The position numbers and the translations under genes were made by a program. The notes under the pieces were generated by a model, which saw only the letters and a list, made by a program, of their open reading frames with translations, searched no databases and was not told the origin of the DNA. A DNA stretch of 51,628 nucleotides from Candidatus Uhrbacteria bacterium (GTDB taxonomy: Bacteria; Patescibacteriota; Patescibacteriia; UBA9934; GWF2-40-263): positions 1 to 51,628 of the forward strand of contig JACPHU010000005.1 in assembly GCA_016188495.1 (NCBI GenBank), given 5' to 3'. Every line of letters starts with the position of its first letter. Position 1 is the stretch's first letter. Positions 37,249 to 45,120 of this stretch are shown here, piece after piece.

Positions 37249-38403
37249 CTAACCCCTCACCACTACACGGAGACCCATGATCTTATCTTCAACGAAGGGA
37301 ACGAGCCCGTTCAAGGCGACCTGCGAAAAGAACTGATCCCATCCACTGGACGGGACGCTACTATAAGATTTTAAATAAACCCCTGTGAGGGAAGCAACGG
37401 ATTCTGTATTCTTTCGGAAATTATCCATGGGTCTTCCTGTTTCCTGTAAATGACTCATGAACATCACCATCCACTCCTCTGGAGTCATTCCAGACTCACC
37501 GTAGTAGGCAGAGGTGGGGTCTTGGGAGGTGCGAAGCTGGTCTTCCAAGTATTTTTTTGGACTCTTGCCCGTTTCTAGATCTGTACGTGGGAGCTGTTCG
37601 CCTTGGATCTCTCCCTTGCCTTGCCTTGGAATCTCCTTGAATCCTGTCCCGTCCTTGCCTGCTTGCAGGAACAAGAGACGCCATCCAAGTGTTGGGTCTT
37701 GGTCGGTCTTCTGCCTTTTAAGAATCTGTGTCTTGGTGACTCCACCATGGTTTGCGTCAAAAGATTTTGGGTCATAGATCAGAGTCCCATTCACGTCCGT
37801 TCCTATATATACATTATTCAACATCGACAGAGGATCCCAGGATGATTGGTCTGACATTGTTAGAGAATCAACACGATCGAACTCTGGATGATCTTTCTTG
37901 TAATCTAAAAGAAAGACTCTAAATCTCTGAATCATCTGGCCCAGACTCATTCCAAAGGGAACCAGAAGAAACTTGCCGAAGCCTTGGTCGGCTTTGGTGA
38001 AGAGAAATTCTTTTTGTTCTGCCAGACGCTCTACGATCGTTTCGTAGGATGGAACAGGGCATTCATTACCATGGATATCCTTCATGAAGGAGACTTCTGT
38101 TTCCTTTCCCATCTCATCTAATTCTATCTTTGTTTCAATCAGTCCTGTGCGCTTGAGTGACATCACTTGGCTCTCATACTGAGCTCTTAGATCATAGAGA
38201 TGCTCTGCTTCGAGAACATTCACTTCTTGCTGAAGCTTTTGGGCACGTGTTTCAAGAGCGTGTTTGAGATCTTGGGCTTTTTGTATCTCAGCAGGAGTAC
38301 CGGAAGACATGGCTGTTTCATAGGCTGCGTCAAAGTCCGTTTTGAGAGCACGAATGGTCTCAAGGGAAGATTTAAGGTTGGTGCACAGGGTGGAGGTGGG
38401 CAT
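37249..38403 (-). CDS. Hypervariable-tail protein B (DGR-target-like)
   Basis: 384 residues, inverted paralogue of protein A. The coiled-coil start (MPTSTLCTNLKSSLETIRALK), the KADQGFGKFLLVPFGMSL core and the SGMTPEEWMVMFMSHLQETGR block are conserved. The region ~175-205 and the last ~35 residues (VPSSGWDQFFSQVALNG ... VVVRG) diverge. The ending SQVALNG...GLRVVVRG fits the common ending of CPR DGR targets. ATG 38403 is chosen by alignment with A. It is divergent from serS with 42 nt between starts and converges on the MoxR-like gene through a shared palindromic terminator. Function unknown. Confidence 0.8.
   Translation of the reverse strand: MPTSTLCTNLKSSLETIRALKTDFDAAYETAMSSGTPAEIQKAQDLKHALETRAQKLQQEVNVLEAEHLYDLRAQYESQVMSLKRTGLIETKIELDEMGKETEVSFMKDIHGNECPVPSYETIVERLAEQKEFLFTKADQGFGKFLLVPFGMSLGQMIQRFRVFLLDYKKDHPEFDRVDSLTMSDQSSWDPLSMLNNVYIGTDVNGTLIYDPKSFDANHGGVTKTQILKRQKTDQDPTLGWRLLFLQAGKDGTGFKEIPRQGKGEIQGEQLPRTDLETGKSPKKYLEDQLRTSQDPTSAYYGESGMTPEEWMVMFMSHLQETGRPMDNFRKNTESVASLTGVYLKSYSSVPSSGWDQFFSQVALNGLVPFVEDKIMGLRVVVRG
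37252..37356 (-). other. Candidate DGR variable region B
   Basis: The counterpart of 32036-32140. Constant codons (TGG, CAG-GTC, TTG, GGG, CGT, final GTG-AGG) frame variable ones; third bases are kept in most differing codons, as expected if both derive from a template rich in AAC/AAT/AAG. Confidence 0.65.
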
Positions 38404-38445
38404 AATCTTCCCAATTTTAACACAATCGTGCATGATAGGGCTTAT

Positions 38446-39720
38446 ATGATTGACATCAAACGTCTCCTTGAGGAGCCAGAACGTGTAGCTGCGAACAATG
38501 AACATCGTGGCAAAACCATTAATATTCAAGTTGCTCTTTCTTTAAATCAGCGCCGTTTAGTCCTTATTGAAGAAGTCCAATCGTTTCGCACCCGCGGAAA
38601 CGAAATTGCTTCCCGCATCCCATCCGTGACGTCACAAGATGAGCGAAAAGCATTGGTTGAGGAAGGCAAAATAATCAAAGAACAGGTCAAAGAAAAAGAA
38701 ACGGAACTCGCTCAGGTTGAAACCGAGCTTGCGCAAGAAATTCGTCGTTATCCAAATATCATGCGGGAGGATGTGCCGGTGGGAAAGGATGAATCGGCAA
38801 ATGAAGTTGTCCGCGTGTTTGGAGAACCGACTCAATTTTCTTTTGAACCGAAAGACCATTTGGATTTAGGTCAGGCGTTGGACATCATCGATATGGATGC
38901 CGCAGCCAATGTGTCTGGTGCTCGTTTTGTTTATTTGAAAGGAGACGGAGTCTTATTAGAGCTGGCGCTTTTGCAATACGCTCTTCAAGAAACCATGAAA
39001 GAGGGGTTTGTCCCTGTATTTCCTCCGCATCTGATTTCCACTGCGGCCATGGGAGCGATGGGGTATTTAGAACATGGGGGAGAGGACGAGATTTATCACT
39101 TGAAAAATGACGATCTGGTGCTGATCGGAACCTCTGAGCAGGCGATCGGTCCTATGCTCATGAATACGATTATCGACGAGGAAAAGCTTCCGGTTCGATA
39201 TGTTGGATTTTCCCCTTGTTATCGACGCGAGGCCGGAAGTTACGGCAAAGACACCAAAGGAATTTTGCGGGTCCATCAGTTTGATAAGATTGAAATGTTC
39301 AGTTTTACCTCGCCTGAGGTGTCAGATCAGGAACACGAGCTCATCCTTTCTCTTCAGGAGCGTTTAATGCAAGGATTAAAGCTCCCTCATCGCGTAATGA
39401 AATTGTGTACAGGGGACACCGGAGCTCCTTCTGCCCGCACCTATGACGTTGAAACCTGGATGCCGGCGCAGCATACCTATCGCGAGACTCATTCCACCTC
39501 CAACACGACCGATTTCCAAACGCGCCGTTTGAATACGCGTGTGCGTACCGAAGGGAAGAATGTGCTAGCGCATGCTCTCAATGGAACCGCCTTTGCGGTT
39601 GGACGAATTATTATTGCGATCATGGAAAATTATCAGCAGGAAGATGGATCCATCATTGTTCCAGAGGTCTTGCGTCCGTGGGTTGGAAAAGATCGACTGG
39701 TGAAGAAAGGAAAAAAATAA
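38446..39720 (+). CDS. serS: Seryl-tRNA synthetase
   Basis: 424 residues, usual length. It has the N-terminal tRNA-binding coiled coil (~30-100, SLNQRRLVLIEEVQSFRTRG), then the class II catalytic domain with motif 2 YRREAGSYGKDTKGILRVHQFDKIEMF (split as YRREAG ... HQFDKIEMF) and motif 3 NGTAFAVGRIIIAIMENYQ. It charges tRNA-Ser with serine using ATP. ATG 38446 (MIDIKRLLEEPE, the family's normal start) is used, although the frame stays open far upstream over the paralogue B gene. No SD. Confidence 0.96.
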   Translation: MIDIKRLLEEPERVAANNEHRGKTINIQVALSLNQRRLVLIEEVQSFRTRGNEIASRIPSVTSQDERKALVEEGKIIKEQVKEKETELAQVETELAQEIRRYPNIMREDVPVGKDESANEVVRVFGEPTQFSFEPKDHLDLGQALDIIDMDAAANVSGARFVYLKGDGVLLELALLQYALQETMKEGFVPVFPPHLISTAAMGAMGYLEHGGEDEIYHLKNDDLVLIGTSEQAIGPMLMNTIIDEEKLPVRYVGFSPCYRREAGSYGKDTKGILRVHQFDKIEMFSFTSPEVSDQEHELILSLQERLMQGLKLPHRVMKLCTGDTGAPSARTYDVETWMPAQHTYRETHSTSNTTDFQTRRLNTRVRTEGKNVLAHALNGTAFAVGRIIIAIMENYQQEDGSIIVPEVLRPWVGKDRLVKKGKK

Positions 39721-39723
39721 GGT

Positions 39724-39792
39724 TGTTCACATTGTGCATGTTTCATGAACATGAACACATAATACCGTTTTTTGTTCACACAATGATGTTCA
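39724..39792. promoter_or_regulatory. Cluster of five TGTTCA/TGAACA boxes
   Basis: TGTTCA at 39724, 39773 and 39787; TGAACA at 39746 and 39752 (tandem TGAACATGAACA). The cluster lies between the converging ends of serS and the minus-strand ORF, where an operator is unexpected. The protein it might bind is unknown. Confidence 0.35.
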
Positions 39793-39843
39793 GTGATTGA
39801 GAGATGTAAGAAAAAGGTTAACAAAAAAAGTTCTCAATTTAGC

Positions 39844-39874
39844 AAAAAACCGTTTGACGCTCAAACGGTTTTTT
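39844..39874. terminator. Bidirectional terminator
   Basis: The arms AAAAAACCGTTTGA and TCAAACGGTTTTTT pair perfectly around CGC. It serves serS on the plus strand and the 92-residue ORF on the minus strand, whose stop lies inside the stem. Confidence 0.88.
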
Positions 39875-40139
39875 GATTTCCTAACACTAGATCTACATCG
39901 ATCACTCTCTCGTTTGCAGGAGGAAACGTAAGAGGTCTCTCAACAACCTTCGGGTTTTCCAGAGGTCTCAACCGGAACGATAAAACGTTTCCAAATGCGT
40001 CGACGGGGTGAACGGTGGTGATGATCGTGAGCCGTTTTTCTGAAATAGGGGGCAGAAGAACGGGTCGACCCACACGGGCCGGTGCGCAAGATCTGGTGCG
40101 CCGCCCGGGAAGGTTGACCATTTTGGTACACCAACTCAT
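39861..40139 (-). CDS. Small hypothetical protein (92 aa)
   Basis: 92 residues, unknown. The first ~30 residues are Arg/Cys-rich and look less natural; the rest (ISEKRLTIITTVHPVDAFGNVL, then PLTFPPANERVIDVDLVLG) reads like a real beta-rich domain. AAAGG lies 5 nt before the ATG, and the stop falls in a bidirectional terminator, both supporting a gene. An overlapping minus-strand frame from about 40157 (MSKGVHELVYQNGQ) gives a more natural N-terminus, so a frameshift around 40060 is possible. Divergent from the lipoprotein gene 29 nt away. Confidence 0.45.
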   Translation of the reverse strand: MSWCTKMVNLPGRRTRSCAPARVGRPVLLPPISEKRLTIITTVHPVDAFGNVLSFRLRPLENPKVVERPLTFPPANERVIDVDLVLGNQKTV

Positions 40140-40168
40140 GGACGCCTTTGCTCATGGGAGAGACCATC

Positions 40169-42115
40169 ATGCATTTTCATTGTTTGGAAACACTGGTTTT
40201 TCTTCTTGTCTCTTTTTTGTCCGCGGGTTTTATGGGCTGTACATCGCAGACTGTTACAGAAGATCAGATGTCAGATGAACAGGGTGGAAGCGACTTGCTG
40301 ATTCAGCTCCCTGTGTCCGCAGGAAAAGAGTTGTTGTGTACTCAAGGAGCCTTTGGTTCCTATAGCCACACTAGCGTCTCAACGCAATATGACATCGATC
40401 TGGATACGGATAATGCCAGCAGCGAGGAAGTTTTTGCTCCGGTAAGCGGTACGGTTTTTGTTCATACACAATCCGCAACATCCGGTTTTGGCTACCATAT
40501 CAATATCGATGTAGGAAATGAGAGCTATGTGGTGATCGCTCATTTGTCAGAGATTTTTTTAACCAACGGTCAGGAAGTGGCGTCCGGTCAGCTCATCGGT
40601 TATGAAGGCTGTACAGGTAATTGCAGCGGCGATCATATTCATATTGGCTTACACGAAGGAGACGCTGCGCAAGCGGCCCAATATGGAGTGTCTGTTCCCG
40701 CGTCTTATTGGGCAGCCAATGCCAGTGAACGTACAGGTTTTGAAGAGATTGTTTCTGAAGAATTCGTCTGCGGAGTCCAAACAGACAGCAGTTCTCATGA
40801 TGGGGATTTTTATGAGTCAGATTTACCCGTCACGCTGTGGCATCCAAATGGCGTTCTGGTAAAAACGCCAGACAATGCCCGTGTGTATGTGTTAGAAGAC
40901 GGGCGGCTTCGCTGGATGGAAAACGAGGATATTTTCTGGAGTTTCCATTATGACTTTGAAGATCTCCTTCTTATTTCCCATCAGGAGTTTGAGTGTTTGG
41001 GAGAAGGGGAGCAGATCGATGACCCGGGATATATCAATGCGTTCTTTGATACTCAGCAACAGCTTTGGCTGATCGTTGGGTCAAGTACGGATCCCAATCG
41101 TTATCGCGCTCGCGTTGATACCAAAGGATGGGAAAGCGTGATGGCTTCTTGGGGCCTTGCCTATGACTCAACTAATCCGCCTGAGACCTATGGTCAAACG
41201 AGTGGATATATTACCGATTGGCCTGTCAGTTCCCAGGTCGCTGGATTGCGGGACGGAACATTCGTGAAAGAGGAAGACGCTTCTGACGTGTATGTGATTT
41301 CAGATGGTCTAGCTCTTCCTGTGCAGAGTTGGGATGTGTACGTGCTCATGAACGCCTTTGCCCATTCTCTTTTAACGGTTGAAGATGGGTTGGTTGGGGA
41401 GCTGCATTCCGTGGGGAGTTGCGCAACAGACAACGGGTGTCTTGATCGCGTGGCCATCACGACCTGCGGCGGGGGAATGGATATCAGCGGTGGGGAGTCC
41501 GGGGGTTCTCCTCCTTCTGAAACTCCTTCTGAACAATCCACACCCGAGGATTCACCACAACCCCAACCAACACAGACCCCGGTCATTTCAGAACAAACAC
41601 CAGAACCCTCTCCTGATGATCCTATGGAAGACATTCCTGGGGCATTGGAGGACCTGTGTGAGGGGCAAGAAGCCTGTCTTGTTGATCAAAATAACGACGG
41701 ACTCGCAGAAACGCTCTTTATGGCACAAGACCTATGGCTTGCCAGTTCCATCGAGGGAATTCCTAGCTACGTCTACGGCAATGGCGGGTGTTTTGATGGG
41801 GTATTGACCTCTCAAGATCTTGTCCTTGCCAACGATTCCGGATATTACGAGATTGATTTTTCTCCTGTTTCACGTTCCTGTTCGGTTCAACTCACATTGA
41901 TTTCAAGTGAAGGTACCGATGAAAAGGATCCTGCCGCTGATATGAGTAATTGGTATTGGTGGCAGAACGCAAGCTTGTGTTCCATGGGTTCAAGTTTGTG
42001 TGAGCTTATGGATAACGGGACTGTCTGGGAAGAATGGCTCATCGCGGTTTCGTGGAATCTTGAAGCGGGACTGACAGCCAATGGAAATGGATTCACAGAC
42101 AATAGCCAATTCTAG
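40169..42115 (+). CDS. M23-family peptidase lipoprotein
   Basis: 648 residues. ATG 40169 has a GGGAG SD. The signal (FLLVSFLSAGFMGC) ends in a lipobox-like FMGC. Residues ~35-180 form an M23/LytM-type domain: SHTSVSTQYDIDL (metal-binding His...Asp), EEVFAPVSGTVFVH, VVIAHLSEIFL, and GDHIHIGLHEG (the His-x-His pair). It should cut peptide cross-links in peptidoglycan. Two ~100-residue repeats with W/Y-rich, DUF-like beta pattern (VYVLEDGRLRWMENEDIF, VYVISDGLALPVQSWDVY) follow, then a Pro/Ser/Glu linker (~450-500) and a Cys-rich C-terminal domain. Just upstream of the type IV cluster, it may open the wall for that machine. Confidence 0.85.
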   Translation: MHFHCLETLVFLLVSFLSAGFMGCTSQTVTEDQMSDEQGGSDLLIQLPVSAGKELLCTQGAFGSYSHTSVSTQYDIDLDTDNASSEEVFAPVSGTVFVHTQSATSGFGYHINIDVGNESYVVIAHLSEIFLTNGQEVASGQLIGYEGCTGNCSGDHIHIGLHEGDAAQAAQYGVSVPASYWAANASERTGFEEIVSEEFVCGVQTDSSSHDGDFYESDLPVTLWHPNGVLVKTPDNARVYVLEDGRLRWMENEDIFWSFHYDFEDLLLISHQEFECLGEGEQIDDPGYINAFFDTQQQLWLIVGSSTDPNRYRARVDTKGWESVMASWGLAYDSTNPPETYGQTSGYITDWPVSSQVAGLRDGTFVKEEDASDVYVISDGLALPVQSWDVYVLMNAFAHSLLTVEDGLVGELHSVGSCATDNGCLDRVAITTCGGGMDISGGESGGSPPSETPSEQSTPEDSPQPQPTQTPVISEQTPEPSPDDPMEDIPGALEDLCEGQEACLVDQNNDGLAETLFMAQDLWLASSIEGIPSYVYGNGGCFDGVLTSQDLVLANDSGYYEIDFSPVSRSCSVQLTLISSEGTDEKDPAADMSNWYWWQNASLCSMGSSLCELMDNGTVWEEWLIAVSWNLEAGLTANGNGFTDNSQF

Positions 42116-42210
42116 AAAGGAGGTGGAAGGGAGCGTAAAGAAAGCGTAACTTGTTTTTAAAATCAAAATGAAAAGGTGATGGTATGGGTGGTTAACCTTA
42201 CTCACAACGC

Positions 42211-42237
42211 AACCGGACATACGTATGTCCGGTTTTT
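42211..42237 (+). terminator. Terminator before the type IV cluster
   Basis: The arms ACCGGACATACG and CGTATGTCCGGT are followed by TTTTC. It separates the M23 gene from the VirB6-like gene. Confidence 0.88.
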
Positions 42238-42279
42238 CTTTCATTATCCCCATTGCGATGTCGGCGAAGATCTTTTTCG

Positions 42280-42288
42280 TGCTATACT
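42280..42288 (+). promoter_or_regulatory. Extended -10 promoter of the type IV cluster
   Basis: TGC plus TATACT, 11 nt before ATG 42300; no SD, very short leader. Confidence 0.6.
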
Positions 42289-42299
42289 TTTACTAGTTT

Positions 42300-45089
42300 A
42301 TGTCATGGGTTCTGTCCAAAATAAAGAAAATCCTTCACCAGAAATTACGAGCTGGACTCTTTTTTATTTCTTCTGTTCTTTTGTTTTTTGTCGGTTTGCC
42401 AGCTCATGCGGCAACTCTAAACGTGGATACCATCCTCCAGATGTTTGCCGAATTTGCGTTTGATATTGCCTCCGTCCTGACAAAAGCAATCGTGTTGCTC
42501 ATTGACGTCATGGTTCCAGTGATGACGTACAATAATTTCACAGGAAATCCTGTGGTGACGGCAGGTTGGGCCATTGTGCGCGATACCGTCAACATGTTTT
42601 TTGTGGTCGTTCTGATTATTATCGCGTTTGGAACGATTTTTGGACATTCTAAATTCAAATGGCAGCAACAGGTTCCCCGTTTATTGATTTTTGCCATCGT
42701 TATTAACTTCTCAAAGACATTGTGCGGAATCATGATCGATTTCGGGCAGGTGATCATGCTCACTTTTGCCAACGCACTTCGTGAAATCGCTGCCGGAAAT
42801 TTCATTCAGCTTTTGGGACTTAACCAAATTTATTCCGTAAGCCAGAGTTCTTCGGTCATTACCACCATTAAAGGCGAAGGCGGTTCCGGGGCTGGAAATT
42901 CTTTTGATTTTTTTGCCGCTGGTGTGATGTCCGTCATCCTCACGCTTTGGGTGTTAGGAACATTGATTATTCTTGTTGCTGTGCTGTTGTTTCGGATCAT
43001 CATGTTGTGGGTGTTGATTGTGATGGCACCTCTTGCCTGGTTTGTAGGTGGGGCCGGTGACATTATTAAGTCTGATGCCTATCAGGACTGGTGGAAGGAG
43101 TTTAAATGCATGGTGGCCGTAGGTCCTGTTCTCGCGTTCTTTTTATGGCTGACTCTTGCTGTTGCCGGAGCGGGAAACATTGCCGCAAACTCTGGATTTA
43201 ATGTGGGAACGAATTCAAACAATGCAGATTTCACCTCATCGTTGCTTGAATTAAATAATTTTCTCAGTTTCTTGATCGGCATGGCCCTGTTGTTTTCTGG
43301 ACTCAAAGCGGCTACGCAATTTTGTTCAGGCATGGCTGGCTCCATGATTAGTTCAGGCATCAATAAATATGCAAAACGCATTCCGCAAATCACCGCAGGT
43401 GTCTTAGGGGCGGGTGCGGCCACAGGTATTGGTCTTGGGTTAAAGGGGGGAAGCCTTGCCACGCGCGGAGTAGCTAAAGCTGCATATGCAACACCAGCAG
43501 TGCTTGCCGCTGCAGGACGATATGCCCCAGGTTCTGCCAAAGTTTCTCGTGCCATTAGTTCTGCAAAGGAAGGAGTAAAAACAGGAACTTACGGAGTATT
43601 AGAGAAATTTGGAAAGAAAACCGGTATTTCTCCGATTGAACGCATGGCCGCCAGAAGAAAAGGAACTGCTTCTGACACGGCTGGATTGGAGCGTGTGGCG
43701 GAAGTCAAGAAACAAAAAGAAGGTCTTAAAGGAATGTCACGTGATACGATTGCCGCTTTAGGAAGCAAATACGCAAATAATCCTTCTAGTACCAAAGTAG
43801 GAGAGGCAGAAGCCATGGCAATTATGGATCAAGCCATGGGAGATTCACGCTTGCAGAAGCAGTTGCGCGAATCAGGGGATCTTCAGAAGCTTTGGAAACA
43901 GCATGGAGAGAAATTTCAAAATGATTTTAAACATGATGCCGCAAAGACGGCTTCGATTAAGGATTTTAAGAAAGCAAATGCCGACTTTACCGGCAGTGCC
44001 GGCTTATTAAAGAATTGGGACGATGTGAAAGGTTTGCAAGACGATGCGTTGAAAGACGTGGATGTTCAAAAACATTTGAAACAGATGCAGTCCGGTTTTG
44101 TCACCAAGGACGGTCAGGCGATTTCTTCCTATGACGCGATTTTACAAGGTCGCGCAGATGCCAAGAAAGCCTCTCTTCTAGGAGGAATCGATGTTAAAAA
44201 TACAAACGTCGCTGAATTAAAAGCCGAGACGGAACTAGAAGGTCAGCTCGTACGGGCCTTAAATCACAATGACGTTTCGAGCGCGCAAAAAGTCATTACA
44301 GAAGTTGAGAAACGATATAATGATCCGGCAACATCCGATCAGGATCGATCCAGAATGGCTGTGTCTATGGATCGTATGCGTGCAAGTATTGCCAGAACTA
44401 AATCGCAGACGGCAATGGATACGCTGGCCGTATTTGATACCAAACGCTCGGCTATGGAAACCGCTTCCGGTTTAGGAGCTGTTCCTTTGATTGAGCGTGG
44501 AGACAGTCCTGAGTCGTATGTCACAGGACAATTTGGCGGAGCGACTCAGGGCCGCATCCAAAGGGCTATTGATCAATTTTCAACACAGGAATCTACGACC
44601 AGCGCGCAAGCGTCTCAATTGGAATCTCAGCGAGATGCATTGATTGGAACGCGCGCGGGTGTGTTGAAGCAGCGTATGGATCAAAAACAACAACAATTGG
44701 AAGCTGTACGCAGAAGAGTAGGAGCAGAGACTGAACAAGAAGTCACAAGGGCGATGCAAGATGTGCAGGCCGCTGAAGCCTTGCTTGCGGAAGCGCAAAA
44801 ATCAGGAGATGCCGCTGAAGTAGGTGCTGCGGAGAAAATGGTTCAGGATGCTCGCAATGTTCATGTTCAAAAGAAAATTCAAGCAGAAGATGCTGTAAAA
44901 GGTAATTTGGAATTGAATACGATTCAGTCAGAACTTGATAAAATGACTGATGCGGTGACCCAATTAAATCCAGAAGAGGTGGAGGGGGTAAAGGAAGCCA
45001 ATCGCCGAATCGCCGATCTTCACACACAGGCCGAAAAATTGAAAAAAGTACGTGAGCGTTTAGAGCAGCAAAAGGCAAAAAATGTTTAA
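42300..45089 (+). CDS. VirB6/TrbL-like type IV secretion membrane protein with long cytoplasmic tail
   Basis: 929 residues. A signal/TM (LFFISSVLLFFVGLPAHA) precedes a polytopic region to ~residue 370: VLTKAIVLLIDVMVP, VNMFFVVVLIIIAFGTIF, LIFAIVINFSKTLCG, LGTLIILVAVLLFRIIMLWVLIVMAPLAWF, then two more helices. The W-(V/L)-x-x-x-x-A-P-x-A-W-F-x type motif is shared by VirB6/TrbL-like channel proteins. After a Gly/Ala-rich stretch the last ~500 residues are hydrophilic, largely helical and coiled-coil (QMRVGAETEQEV-like, QSELDKMTDAVTQL). It would form the inner-membrane platform of the transfer apparatus. First gene after its own promoter; followed by a strong palindrome. Confidence 0.85.
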   Translation: MSWVLSKIKKILHQKLRAGLFFISSVLLFFVGLPAHAATLNVDTILQMFAEFAFDIASVLTKAIVLLIDVMVPVMTYNNFTGNPVVTAGWAIVRDTVNMFFVVVLIIIAFGTIFGHSKFKWQQQVPRLLIFAIVINFSKTLCGIMIDFGQVIMLTFANALREIAAGNFIQLLGLNQIYSVSQSSSVITTIKGEGGSGAGNSFDFFAAGVMSVILTLWVLGTLIILVAVLLFRIIMLWVLIVMAPLAWFVGGAGDIIKSDAYQDWWKEFKCMVAVGPVLAFFLWLTLAVAGAGNIAANSGFNVGTNSNNADFTSSLLELNNFLSFLIGMALLFSGLKAATQFCSGMAGSMISSGINKYAKRIPQITAGVLGAGAATGIGLGLKGGSLATRGVAKAAYATPAVLAAAGRYAPGSAKVSRAISSAKEGVKTGTYGVLEKFGKKTGISPIERMAARRKGTASDTAGLERVAEVKKQKEGLKGMSRDTIAALGSKYANNPSSTKVGEAEAMAIMDQAMGDSRLQKQLRESGDLQKLWKQHGEKFQNDFKHDAAKTASIKDFKKANADFTGSAGLLKNWDDVKGLQDDALKDVDVQKHLKQMQSGFVTKDGQAISSYDAILQGRADAKKASLLGGIDVKNTNVAELKAETELEGQLVRALNHNDVSSAQKVITEVEKRYNDPATSDQDRSRMAVSMDRMRASIARTKSQTAMDTLAVFDTKRSAMETASGLGAVPLIERGDSPESYVTGQFGGATQGRIQRAIDQFSTQESTTSAQASQLESQRDALIGTRAGVLKQRMDQKQQQLEAVRRRVGAETEQEVTRAMQDVQAAEALLAEAQKSGDAAEVGAAEKMVQDARNVHVQKKIQAEDAVKGNLELNTIQSELDKMTDAVTQLNPEEVEGVKEANRRIADLHTQAEKLKKVRERLEQQKAKNV

Positions 45090-45091
45090 AA

Positions 45092-45115
45092 GAGACCTCT
45101 GCAATGCAGAGGTCT
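45092..45115 (+). repeat. Perfect hairpin between VirB6-like and next gene
   Basis: AGACCTCTGCA and TGCAGAGGTCT pair perfectly around one A. It lacks a T run on the plus strand and covers the AGAGG that could serve as SD for the next gene, so it may attenuate translation. The arm resembles the outer arm of palindrome copy 3 (GAGACCTCTACA). Confidence 0.55.
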
Positions 45116-45120
45116 AAAAA

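Noticed and set aside
30986-38403. Treating genes A and B as terminal inverted repeats of a composite transposon
   Set aside because: They are full-length diverged protein genes; no transposase or target-site duplication was seen. Inverted duplication is recorded only as an observation.
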